Origin: Celerinatantimonas yamalensis
GTDB lineage: Bacteria; Pseudomonadota; Gammaproteobacteria; Enterobacterales; Celerinatantimonadaceae
Assembly (NCBI RefSeq): GCF_046054155.1
Contig: NZ_JBEQCT010000013.1
Location: 1-64,000, forward strand
DNA length: 64,000 nt
Direction: 5' to 3'
Shown here: piece by piece, positions 54,735 through 62,812 of the stretch
How the letters are laid out: every line of letters starts with the position of its first letter
How positions within the stretch are numbered: position 1 is the first letter of the stretch
Program-made: the position numbers and the translations under genes
The notes under the pieces: generated by a model
Databases searched by the model: none
What the model saw: the letters and a program-made list of their open reading frames with translations, nothing else
What the model was told of the DNA's origin: nothing

Positions 54735-56078
54735 ATGACGAGTAGCATGGATAAGTTAACTGCATTTTTGGATATATACTTTGTTCCATATGCAGCAAAA
54801 GTTGCAAATCAACGGCATTTACAAGCAATAAGAGATGGCTTAATAATGTCGATGCCGCTCATCATTATTGGATCGATATTTTTAATTATAGGAAATATTC
54901 CTATACCAGGTTATTTCAATTTTATGGCTTCTATTTTTGGTAGTGGCTGGAAACAGGCATTATCATACCCTGTAGATGCAACCTTCGGGTTATTAGGGCT
55001 CTTTGTATGTATTGGTGTGTCTTATCGTTTAGCTGAAAAATATTCTCTTGATGCCATAACTTCCTCTATGGCATCAGTAGCTGCACTTATGATTATGTCC
55101 CCATATAAAATACCATTTTTTATCAAAGGGTTAGATAAAACGGTCGATGTCAAAGGGATCAACCTTGACTATATGGGTGCAAAAGGGATGTTCGTTGCTA
55201 TTATTATGGCTGTAATTTCAGTAGAAATAATGAAATTCTTCATAAGAAAAAACATAGTAATAAAAATGCCTGATAGTGTCCCACCAGCGGTGGCAAAATC
55301 ATTTACTGCATTAATCCCAATTCTTTTTATCATACTATTTTCATTATTGTTAAGAGTAGGAATCGAACAAACCCCTTGGGGAAATTTACATAATTTAATT
55401 CAAACATTTGTATCAAAACCTTTATTGCATGCTGGTGGTTCATACTGGGGAGCCATGCTAACAACCCTATTTATCAGTTTGCTCTGGGCTGTAGGGTTAC
55501 ATGGTTCTACAATTGTTCAAGCTGTTATGATGCCTATTTGGCTTACTCTTATGGATCAAAACCGAGTGGCTTTTGAAGCAGGCAAACATATACCTAATGT
55601 CGTGACATTTGACTTCTTTTATTTTTCAACAAAAATGGGAGGAGCCGGTTCAACGCTAGTGTTAGTTTTCTTTATGGCATTTTTAGCTAAATCACAACAT
55701 TTAAAAGAAATTGGTAAATTGTCAATTATTCCTGGGATTTTTAATATTAATGAACCAGTTATATTTGGTGTACCAATTGTGTTAAATCCATTGTTATTAA
55801 TTCCATTTATTATTGCTCCTCTTGTTGCTACAACAACCACATATTTTGCTATGGCAACAGATCTTGTACCTAGATTGACAGGCGTAACATTACCTTGGAC
55901 AACACCAATTGGGATATACGGATTTTTAGCAACAAATGGCAGTTTTTTAGCGGTTGCATTAACTATGTTTAACTTAGCAATTATCGGAGCGATTTATTAT
56001 CCATTCTTTAAAATTTTTGATCGTCAAAAAGTTACAGAAGAGAATAAAGTTAAAGAAGGAAATGAAATTACAGCTTAA
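54735..56078 (+). CDS. PTS system IIC component, lactose/cellobiose type
   Basis: A 447-residue sugar channel of the CelB/ChbC family with about ten membrane helices. It carries a beta-disaccharide inward while IIB phosphorylates it. Family stretches include ANQRHLQAIRDGLIMSMPLIIIGS near 25, LWAVGLHGS near 255 and FNINEPVIFGVPIVLNP near 335, containing the substrate-binding NEP. It is the first gene of a IIC-IIB-dehydratase-IIA order. Base composition is markedly more AT-rich than the housekeeping part of the window. ATAAGGAAATAAGCT precedes the ATG. Confidence 0.93.
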   Translation: MTSSMDKLTAFLDIYFVPYAAKVANQRHLQAIRDGLIMSMPLIIIGSIFLIIGNIPIPGYFNFMASIFGSGWKQALSYPVDATFGLLGLFVCIGVSYRLAEKYSLDAITSSMASVAALMIMSPYKIPFFIKGLDKTVDVKGINLDYMGAKGMFVAIIMAVISVEIMKFFIRKNIVIKMPDSVPPAVAKSFTALIPILFIILFSLLLRVGIEQTPWGNLHNLIQTFVSKPLLHAGGSYWGAMLTTLFISLLWAVGLHGSTIVQAVMMPIWLTLMDQNRVAFEAGKHIPNVVTFDFFYFSTKMGGAGSTLVLVFFMAFLAKSQHLKEIGKLSIIPGIFNINEPVIFGVPIVLNPLLLIPFIIAPLVATTTTYFAMATDLVPRLTGVTLPWTTPIGIYGFLATNGSFLAVALTMFNLAIIGAIYYPFFKIFDRQKVTEENKVKEGNEITA

Positions 56079-56142
56079 CAAACTTAATTTTTAAAAAAAT
56101 AAATAATAGCTTTAGACCATTAGCTTATATAGGTGAAATGAA

Positions 56143-56448
56143 ATGAAAAAGATAGTTCTTTGTTGCATGGCTGGAATGTCAACCAGCATGTTAGTATCAA
56201 AAATGAAAAAAGCAGCTGAAGATATAAATTTAGAGTGCGAAATAAAAGCAGTTTCAGCAGATCAATTGAAATCTAACTTAGATGGGACCACCTTAGTTTT
56301 ATTAGGGCCACAAATTAAGTATAAGTTGCCAGAGATAAAAAAAATATGTGATGAAGTTAACATTCCTTGTGATGTTATAAATATGATGGACTATGGGTCT
56401 ATGAATGGTAAAAAAGTTTTAGATTTTGCCATAAAAATATCAAAATAA
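56143..56448 (+). CDS. PTS system IIB component, lactose/cellobiose type
   Basis: A 101-residue cytoplasmic phosphocarrier. Cys8 in CMAGMSTSMLV is the phosphorylation site, aligned with Cys10 of E. coli IIB-cellobiose. The phosphoryl group comes from IIA and goes to the sugar bound in IIC. It sits 64 bp after IIC and 12 bp before the dehydratase, with a good ribosome site. Confidence 0.94.
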   Translation: MKKIVLCCMAGMSTSMLVSKMKKAAEDINLECEIKAVSADQLKSNLDGTTLVLLGPQIKYKLPEIKKICDEVNIPCDVINMMDYGSMNGKKVLDFAIKISK

Positions 56449-56460
56449 AGGAAATTTCAT

Positions 56461-57633
56461 ATGAAAATTACTGATATAGAAATATTTTGTGCTGACTTTG
56501 AACCATCGTCGCCGAATGAGCCCATTTTCATTAAAATTAATACTGATAGTGGAATAAGTGGTTTTGGTGAAGCTGGGGTTGCATACGGCAAAGCTAAACA
56601 AGGTGCAATTGGGCAACTTAGAGATTTTTCAAAACTAATTATTGGGCAAGATCCATTTACCATCGAGAAAATTTGGGACCAATTGTATAGAGATACTTTT
56701 TGGGGGCAAGGTGGTGGCACAGTTATATTTTCAGCTATGAGTGCAATAGACATTGCTCTATGGGATATAAAAGGCAAAGCGTTAAATGTTCCTGTTTATG
56801 AATTATTAGGCGGAAAAACTCGAGATAAAATCAGGGCATATGCAAGTCAAATTCAGTTCGGTTGGGACAAAACAGAAACACCATTAGATGGGATTGAAAA
56901 ATTAGCTATTGCTGCTAAAAAAGCTGTCGACGAAGGTTATACTGCTATTAAAGTTGATCCATTACAAAGAGACGAAAATGGTAATAAAAATCGTAGAAAT
57001 GATGGATTTTTAACACAAAAAAAATTAAATTTATGCAGAGATAGATTAGTAGCAATTCGCGAGTCTGTTGGGGATGACGTTGACATCATATTAGAGCTAC
57101 ATGCTAAAACAGATGTTAATTCTGCACTTCAAATTAGTCGCTTAGTTAATGATTTGAACATTTACTATATGGAAGAACCTTGTGGTTCTCTTAACCCTCA
57201 ACTATTTAAAGAGTTGAAAAATAAGATAGATATTCCTTTAGCAGCGGGTGAAAGAATTTATACCCGATATGGTTTTAAACCATTCCTAGAAAATCGCTCA
57301 TTAGATGTAATTCAACCAGATATAGCAACTTGTGGTGGTATATCTGAAGCTAAAAAAATATGCGATATGGCTAGAATATATGATGTTTTAGTTCAACCGC
57401 ATGTTTGTGGTGGCCCTATATCCAACGCAGCAGCCTTACAAATAGAGGCAGTCATTCCTAATTTTTGTATACATGAACACCATATAGGTAATTTAAGTGA
57501 TTTCACTAGAAATTTAGGCGAACATGATATACAACCTATCAATGGTTATATTGATGTTCCAGAAGGGCCTGGAATTGGGCAAAACATTCCAGAGGGCATT
57601 ATGAACAAGTGCAATATAATTACAGTTAATTAA
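56461..57633 (+). CDS. Enolase-superfamily sugar-acid dehydratase-like protein
   Basis: A 390-residue member of the mandelate racemase branch of the enolase superfamily. Metal ligands are Glu212, Glu238 and Glu264 (LELHA, YMEEP, AAGER). His214 next to the first ligand and His314 (QPHVCGGP) paired with Asp287 (QPDI) are candidate acid/base residues. AIKVDPLQ is at the second strand. GERIYTRYGFKPFLE is typical of gluconate, galactonate and mannonate dehydratases, which make 2-keto-3-deoxy acids. The substrate is not fixed by the sequence. Its place between the PTS IIB and IIA genes is unusual and points to an acid sugar set free by the GH4 enzyme. Confidence 0.85.
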   Translation: MKITDIEIFCADFEPSSPNEPIFIKINTDSGISGFGEAGVAYGKAKQGAIGQLRDFSKLIIGQDPFTIEKIWDQLYRDTFWGQGGGTVIFSAMSAIDIALWDIKGKALNVPVYELLGGKTRDKIRAYASQIQFGWDKTETPLDGIEKLAIAAKKAVDEGYTAIKVDPLQRDENGNKNRRNDGFLTQKKLNLCRDRLVAIRESVGDDVDIILELHAKTDVNSALQISRLVNDLNIYYMEEPCGSLNPQLFKELKNKIDIPLAAGERIYTRYGFKPFLENRSLDVIQPDIATCGGISEAKKICDMARIYDVLVQPHVCGGPISNAAALQIEAVIPNFCIHEHHIGNLSDFTRNLGEHDIQPINGYIDVPEGPGIGQNIPEGIMNKCNIITVN

Positions 57634-57762
57634 CTACAAACTTACTTTTAAATTAATATAGCCTATATTTTTAATACGATGCGTTATCTATAATTTATAT
57701 TACAGTATTTTATGTATTAAATTTTTTAGGTCAATTTTCAAAATGTTGTTATGGAGGTAAGT

Positions 57763-58077
57763 ATGGATTTAGAAGCAACTATAATGGAACTTATCATTAA
57801 TGCTGGAGAGTCGAAAAATCTCGCAATGAGTGCTCTTGCTAGCGCTAAAAAAGGTGAGTGGAATGAAGTAGATGCTTTGTTAGAACAATCAACTAAAGCC
57901 ACTCAAAGAGCCCATGGAATACAAACTGAATTGATAGGTATGGACGAAGGTTGTGGGAAAGTACCAGTGAATCTAATAATGGTGCATGCTCAAGATCACA
58001 TTATGACAGCCATGTTGGCTCGCGAATTAATTGAAGAACTTATCGATATTCATCGCTCGCTTCAACGAAATTCTTGA
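57763..58077 (+). CDS. PTS system IIA component, lactose/cellobiose type
   Basis: A 104-residue helical trimeric phosphocarrier. His75 in MVHAQDHIMTAM is the phospho-acceptor, fed by HPr. I use the ATG at 57763; the upstream in-frame ATG at 57751 is part of the ribosome site (ATGGAGGTAAGT). The 130-bp gap after the dehydratase is AT-rich with no clear terminator, so one operon is still likely. Its stop is next to the remnant of an IS1595-type gene on the other strand, marking the right edge of the island. Confidence 0.93.
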   Translation: MDLEATIMELIINAGESKNLAMSALASAKKGEWNEVDALLEQSTKATQRAHGIQTELIGMDEGCGKVPVNLIMVHAQDHIMTAMLARELIEELIDIHRSLQRNS

Positions 58078-58218
58078 TTACCACTGAATCACAACCAATT
58101 TGAGTATGTAGTCTGGCATGGGCGGTGCATTAACCGCCGCCCGAATAAACCCGTCCAACACAGTCACCCGCTCAAATTGTCGATTAAATTTGCCACTAAA
58201 CTCAGCTAGGTAACAGGA
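58078..58218 (-). pseudogene. IS1595-family transposase C-terminal remnant
   Basis: The minus-strand reading ends YLAEFSGKFNRQFERVT, then VNAPPMPDYILKLVV and a stop at 58078-58080. YLxEFxxRFNRRF and TPPMPxxLLKL mark the end of IS1595-type transposases. About 45 codons are intact in frame, and upstream of them the frame breaks. Its stop codon abuts the IIA stop. Between it and 58411 I see no gene. Confidence 0.6.
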
Positions 58219-58410
58219 GAGGTTTCAAACAGATGGCATGGTCAGTCCCATACATCGCATTATTTACATCCCCTTCATCAAAGTAAGGTAACTCAACGCT
58301 ATCTACACTACCCCTCCACCGGTCACGATAGGCACAAGAAACGAGTGAACTGCCCCAACATATCTAAAGAACCGGTCCGCCCATCCGAGATACCCAACAC
58401 TTTGGGTTAG

Positions 58411-58896
58411 ATATGATGATGGTTGAAAATGCAAAGGCAAAGTTCAGCTGGGTGACATAGAAAACATCCTAATTGTCTGTGCTGATGGCCTAAAAGGTTT
58501 CCCTGATATGACGCACGCTCTTCCCGCAGACATCTATCCTGTGAATTGTGCTATGGTGCGCACGCGCTGAGATACAATACGTATAATAAACCGTGATGAC
58601 GACTCGAAAGCGTATTTATCGCTCAGCAACCAAAGAGAAAGTCTGCTTGAATGAAGCCGCATCGGTGAGATCTGAAACGAGCACCCCTTCAAATTACCCA
58701 ATCGTTGCGTCATCACTGGCAAAACCTCAATACATTGCTTAATTCTCAGAAAATATCTTTAAAACGATGACACAACTCATGCGAATCGCTCAACGGTGTT
58801 ATTCTAAAAGTAATCAAAAAGAGAACCATATTTCCAAGCGATGAATTAGCTCATAAGATGGTTTATCTTGCTATATCCGCTCAGAATGAAAGGCAG
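58411..58896 (+). pseudogene. Decayed IS256-family transposase, central and C-terminal part
   Basis: Pieces in changing frames read GDIENILIVCADGLKGFPD, then RKRIYRSATKEK, NYPIVASSLAK and RTIFPSDELAHKMVYLAI. These correspond in order to the IS256 transposase (DIxIACVDGLKGFPEAI, LKxIYQSATxEEA, YPxIxxSWRxNW, KRKLFPTDxSAxKVVYLAI). Stops and shifts show decay. The end overlaps the 3' end of cobA, so the junction lies inside that gene. Confidence 0.75.
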
Positions 58897-59623
58897 CGAC
58901 TTGTCCGATAATCAATAGTGCTGGGCTTTGTACGGTTTTTGCTATTTCAGGCAGCTCGTTGAGTCGGCCTTTGAGTACGCGTTGATCGCTCCGAGTACCA
59001 TGCTCGATAAAAGCGATCGGGGTTGTGTCGGCCATGCCTTCATTGAGTAACTGTTGGCGGATATGTGCAGCCTGAGCAATCCCCATGTAAAACACTAGCG
59101 TCTGCTGTTCATGAACCAGTCCCTGCCAGTTGAGCGGTCCATTGGGTTGCGAGTGGCCAGTGATCAGCATCACCCGCTGAGCGAAGTTCCGGTGTGTTAA
59201 TGGGATCCCTGCAGTCGCGGCACACCCCAGCGCAGCGGTGATCCCGGGAACAACATGTACCGAGATCCCAGCATGTTGTAACGCTTCCATCTCTTCTCCG
59301 CCTCGCCCGAAAACAAATGGATCGCCGCCTTTGAGACGAACGACCCGTTTTTGAGCTTTCGCCTGTTCCGTCAGCAGGGCAATAATGGCGGATTGGGCGA
59401 TGCAATGCATTCCGGATTTTTTTCCCACAAAAACCTGACGGATATGTTGTGGCACTAGTGCCATCACTTCGACTGATACCAATCTGTCATAGAAAACAAC
59501 ATCCGCCTGTTGCAGATAGCGCACGGCTTTGAGCGTTAGTAATTCGGGATCCCCAGGACCGGCACCAACCAACGCAACATCTCCCGGGGCAAATAAGGGC
59601 TTCGGTGCAAGATTCGTCATCAC
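58871..59623 (-). CDS. cobA: Uroporphyrinogen-III C-methyltransferase
   Basis: A 250-residue SUMT that adds two methyl groups to uroporphyrinogen III to give precorrin-2, the precursor of siroheme. SAM-binding motifs: VGAGPGDPELLTLKAVR near 15, VRLKGGDPFVFGRGGEE near 97, VPGITAALGCAATAGIPLTHR near 125. It overlaps asrC by 4 bp (ATGA), so it is part of the asr operon and supplies siroheme to AsrC. The last few codons coincide with an IS256 remnant and may not be the ancestral end. The enzyme completing siroheme (CysG/Met8-type) is not here. Confidence 0.93.
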   Translation of the reverse strand: MMTNLAPKPLFAPGDVALVGAGPGDPELLTLKAVRYLQQADVVFYDRLVSVEVMALVPQHIRQVFVGKKSGMHCIAQSAIIALLTEQAKAQKRVVRLKGGDPFVFGRGGEEMEALQHAGISVHVVPGITAALGCAATAGIPLTHRNFAQRVMLITGHSQPNGPLNWQGLVHEQQTLVFYMGIAQAAHIRQQLLNEGMADTTPIAFIEHGTRSDQRVLKGRLNELPEIAKTVQSPALLIIGQVAAFHSERI

Positions 59624-60639
59624 GCCCCCCTGTTGGCAGGTTGAACATGGGTATTTCCAACATACTCATCCTCAGCCCAGTACATACGCTGCGCAACAAA
59701 CGCGCCTGAATTGAGTGTGATGTCCTGTAACACCCGCTCTTTAAAACGCAGATATCCGCCAGTATCGATCAAATGCCCCATGTGCAGATAGATCGGTTTC
59801 CCTCCAAGCATCTCTTTTTCAAAAGCAAAGATGTTGGGGATGACCTGAGTGATTACCTCTTCGGTGACCCAATTCAGAAATATTTTACCGACTCGTGGTG
59901 TTTTCTTACTAGTTCGCCCACCCAGCCTTACTTGGTAAAGCTGCTGCGGTTGCCGTTGCCAGGCCAACGTTGGACAAGCTAGGACACATTCACCACAGCC
60001 GATACAAGCACCATTTTCTTTAACTACTTTGCCATTTTTAAGCGCCAGACACCCAACTGCATGATGCTGGCAGCTTTGCACGCAGGCACCGCAACCGATG
60101 CAGCGCTGTTCATTAAACTGGATTTTAGCGACCCCGATAATGCCAAGATCGGTCATTGTCGCTTTCGCGCAATCGTTAGGACATCCAGCTAAGACCACTT
60201 TCAGATGATATGGGCTTGGATAGATCAGTTTTTCCAGCCGTCTGGCCATACCCGTTGTATCGGTATTGCCTTTTTGACAAATTTGGTTTCCCTGACACGC
60301 GACGATATTACGTCCCCCAATGGCCTGATAGCCAGCTTTCGGATCGGCAACCTCGACATCGCAAAGCTCCATCTCAATATCGTGTAAAAACGGCTCTAAT
60401 TCGGCGTTCACTTTATCCATATCTTCGTAGTGAATTCCGGGCATAGCCAGTTTCTGACGAGTGGTTAGATGAATCAGACCATTTCCGTAAGTTTGGGCAA
60501 TATGCTGTGCCACCGAAAGAAGATGTGCAGGCAGAATTCCCCCAGGGATACGAACGCTGATCATCGCTTCACCACGAACTTTCGATAAACGATATTCGTT
60601 CTGGGCGCGCGCTTTAATAATGTCAATATCAACACTCAT
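59620..60639 (-). CDS. asrC: Anaerobic sulfite reductase subunit C (siroheme subunit)
   Basis: The 339-residue catalytic subunit reducing sulfite to sulfide. I use ATG 60639 (MSVDIDIIKARAQNEYR), with GGAGAG just upstream; a longer frame into asrB is not used. The siroheme-[4Fe-4S] cysteines are in ACQGNQICQKG (C-x5-C) and AGCPNDC (C-x3-C). Two ferredoxin clusters lie between about 210 and 260: CIGCGACVQSC and CIGCGECVLAC. It is coupled to cobA downstream. It receives electrons through AsrA and AsrB. Confidence 0.95.
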   Translation of the reverse strand: MSVDIDIIKARAQNEYRLSKVRGEAMISVRIPGGILPAHLLSVAQHIAQTYGNGLIHLTTRQKLAMPGIHYEDMDKVNAELEPFLHDIEMELCDVEVADPKAGYQAIGGRNIVACQGNQICQKGNTDTTGMARRLEKLIYPSPYHLKVVLAGCPNDCAKATMTDLGIIGVAKIQFNEQRCIGCGACVQSCQHHAVGCLALKNGKVVKENGACIGCGECVLACPTLAWQRQPQQLYQVRLGGRTSKKTPRVGKIFLNWVTEEVITQVIPNIFAFEKEMLGGKPIYLHMGHLIDTGGYLRFKERVLQDITLNSGAFVAQRMYWAEDEYVGNTHVQPANRGA

Positions 60640-60650
60640 TACTGCTCTCC

Positions 60651-61472
60651 TTAATCGATGAAGCACTGGGCTTGGGCATAATTGAATACAGGCCCATCCA
60701 CACAAACATAGACATTTCCCATCCGGCAATGGCCGCATTTTCCGGTCGAGCAAGCCATACGTCGTTCATAGTCCACCCAGATCTGTTCGGCTTTAACTCC
60801 TTTATCTTGCAACATCTGCACAACGAATTTGATCATCACCGGCGGCCCAACCACAATCACCTTGGTGGCATCCATATCACTGATATTCAGATGTTGCAGA
60901 TGTTCGGTAACCCGCCCGATGCGGTAATGTTCATCGGCTTGGCCTTCATCCAGCGTGACAATTAAATGGTGGACGTAATCCCACAACTGCATGTCCTGCT
61001 TGTACAGCACACTTTCGAAGTTTTTATAGCCGAGAATAATATCTAACTGCTCAATCTCTTCAGGGTGTTCACTAAAATAGCGGAGCAGGCCTTTGATCGG
61101 AGCTACCCCAGTTCCGCCAGCCACGATCAAGAGTTTCTGATGGCGAAACGTGTCTATTGGGTAACCATTGCCATAGCTTCCACGAAGCCAAACGTGCTCT
61201 CCGACCTGTTTTTCAAACAAAGCACTGGTGACTTTGCCAACATGACGGATCAGTAAATCCATCCATCCATCGCCGTAGTCAGAAACTGAAATGGGCGCTT
61301 CCCCGACTAAAGGCAAAGAGACTTCGACAAACTGACCCAATTTAGCGGGTAGATCTGTTTTGATCCGAAACGTCCACTCCTGCGCGGTATGTTTTTCGAT
61401 GGCCAAAATCGAATAAGGGGCGGGCATTAGATCATGGTCACTCGGGTGACACTGACAGACAGGGTTCATCAC
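60651..61472 (-). CDS. asrB: Anaerobic sulfite reductase subunit B
   Basis: A 273-residue flavoprotein of the ferredoxin-NADP reductase type that passes electrons from NAD(P)H to AsrC. The FAD/NAD loop IVAGGTGVAPIKGLLRYF is near residue 120, and the C-terminal [2Fe-2S]-type cysteine cluster is in CSTGKCGHC...C. The start overlaps the asrA stop (ATGA), and a 11-bp gap leads to asrC, whose start is just upstream of the asrB end region in reading order. The N-terminal MMNPVCQCHPSDHD may start at Met2. Confidence 0.94.
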   Translation of the reverse strand: MMNPVCQCHPSDHDLMPAPYSILAIEKHTAQEWTFRIKTDLPAKLGQFVEVSLPLVGEAPISVSDYGDGWMDLLIRHVGKVTSALFEKQVGEHVWLRGSYGNGYPIDTFRHQKLLIVAGGTGVAPIKGLLRYFSEHPEEIEQLDIILGYKNFESVLYKQDMQLWDYVHHLIVTLDEGQADEHYRIGRVTEHLQHLNISDMDATKVIVVGPPVMIKFVVQMLQDKGVKAEQIWVDYERRMACSTGKCGHCRMGNVYVCVDGPVFNYAQAQCFID

Positions 61473-62521
61473 AATTTCTCCTCGGCTAAAGCCTGTTGAA
61501 CCGATTCAGTCATCTTATTAATAATATTAGAGAATTTAATGTATTGCGGGCAGCGGTCATCACAGCGACCACAGCCGACACACATCTGTTCGATGCCAAA
61601 GCGATCTTTAAAATCATTGACCTTATGCAGTGCGCGGTAGCGCAGTCGTTCGCCAGCTTTTTTGCGAAAACCATGCCCCCCAGCGATATCGGCAAATCTG
61701 GGAACCATACAACTGGACCACTGGCGGCGCCGTTCGCCCCGTTTTGGATTTTCGGCATACGGAACATCAAAAATGCTATAACAGGTACAGGTCGGGCAAC
61801 CAGTCGTGCAGCGACCACAGCTGATACAACGCCGATCATACTCAGCCCATAAAGGATGATTTTTAAGAATATCGCGTATTTTTTGAGGATCATCGCAAAC
61901 CTGTTCCGGTAGGGTGACCCGTTCTTTATTTTGCGTGATAAATGTGGGGGAATAGTCGCATGGGCGGCCGATGTCTTTAAAAAACGGAACCAACGCTTCA
62001 TCGTTGATGGTGATGCGAGCACCCTCGCGACTAAAGAGCACGGCAGCGGCATAGTCATCGGTGCGGTTAGTCCCCATTGAAACACAAAAGCAGTTTTCAA
62101 AAGACTGTTCGCATTCCATCAAGATAAAGTGAATATTCTGCCGGATTCTCCGATAGCTATAATCAGCCTGAGGCCCATTGTGCAGGTACATCGCATCCAA
62201 ACGGGACATCGCGTTAATATCGCAGGCTCGGGCAAAAATCAACATCGGACGGGTGTCGACATCAGCGATTTGAATCGTCTCGCGATCAAAGTGAAAGAGG
62301 GTTTCGGTGATGGGGGTAATCACCGTATTGGGTGACATATGAGATTTTTCCTGCCAGACAATTTCCTGCCAAGAACTGACAGGCTGATACACAATATTGT
62401 CCGTATCAGCGAAACGTCCGCCGCGGTATTCAGCTTTAGGGGCATAAATACGCCAATCAGGGAGTAATTGGGTTAATACCTGAGTGAATTCATCAGGATT
62501 TATTTGAATAGCCATGATCAA
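61469..62521 (-). CDS. asrA: Anaerobic sulfite reductase subunit A
   Basis: A 350-residue iron-sulfur electron-transfer subunit. Two [4Fe-4S] motifs are visible: CISCGRCTTGCPTC near 233 and CVGCGRCDDRCPQY near 317. It is the first gene of asrABC-cobA. Met3 (62515) is a possible start. Its upstream region is AT-rich and carries an FNR-like half-match and GATTATAATC, fitting expression without oxygen. The operon type is known from Salmonella and clostridia. Confidence 0.94.
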   Translation of the reverse strand: MIMAIQINPDEFTQVLTQLLPDWRIYAPKAEYRGGRFADTDNIVYQPVSSWQEIVWQEKSHMSPNTVITPITETLFHFDRETIQIADVDTRPMLIFARACDINAMSRLDAMYLHNGPQADYSYRRIRQNIHFILMECEQSFENCFCVSMGTNRTDDYAAAVLFSREGARITINDEALVPFFKDIGRPCDYSPTFITQNKERVTLPEQVCDDPQKIRDILKNHPLWAEYDRRCISCGRCTTGCPTCTCYSIFDVPYAENPKRGERRRQWSSCMVPRFADIAGGHGFRKKAGERLRYRALHKVNDFKDRFGIEQMCVGCGRCDDRCPQYIKFSNIINKMTESVQQALAEEKL

Positions 62522-62588
62522 TACTCATATAAAATAGTTATTGACCACCCTACGCTTTCTTCAATTATCGATATAACTAATTATGATT

Positions 62589-62602
62589 ATAATCAGTATC
62601 AA
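62589..62602 (-). promoter_or_regulatory. Possible FNR-like site before asrA
   Basis: Minus strand TTGATACTGATTAT: the left half fits TTGAT-N4-ATCAA exactly and the right half poorly. It overlaps GATTATAATC, which includes a TATAAT on both strands. Regulation of asr by oxygen or sulfite is known in Salmonella; here it is inferred. Confidence 0.3.
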
Positions 62603-62701
62603 TTTTTTAGATATACCCATACAAATAGTAGTGAAATTAAAGTCATCTTAAATACCATGAGCAAAACCATCACCCTGATTCAGGAGCGTGGTTGAAATGA
62701 T

Positions 62702-62735
62702 CCTCTTAACCTCTTAGCCTCTTAACCTCTCAACC
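62702..62735. repeat. Four-copy 8-bp tandem repeat
   Basis: CCTCTTAA, CCTCTTAG, CCTCTTAA and CCTCTCAA follow each other, then CC. It lies between asrA and the IS256 stub and may mark a slippage or insertion scar. Confidence 0.7.
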
Positions 62736-62749
62736 GATGAAAGAGCGTT

Positions 62750-62812
62750 CTATCGTGCGTTGGTAACGAATGAGGCTTCGCAAGCGAAGGCTTCTAAAGC
62801 TTTCTTATCCAT
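62750..62812 (-). pseudogene. IS256-family transposase N-terminal stub
   Basis: On the minus strand, AAGGAT and an ATG at 62812 open MDKKALEAFA, the standard N-terminus of IS256-type transposases in gammaproteobacteria, then run into CEASFVTNAR and a stop. Only about ten codons of the gene remain. A small hairpin (CTTCGC-aa-GCGAAG, 62776-62789) sits at the break. With the IS256 remnant at 58.4-58.9 kb it flanks the asr operon. Confidence 0.6.
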
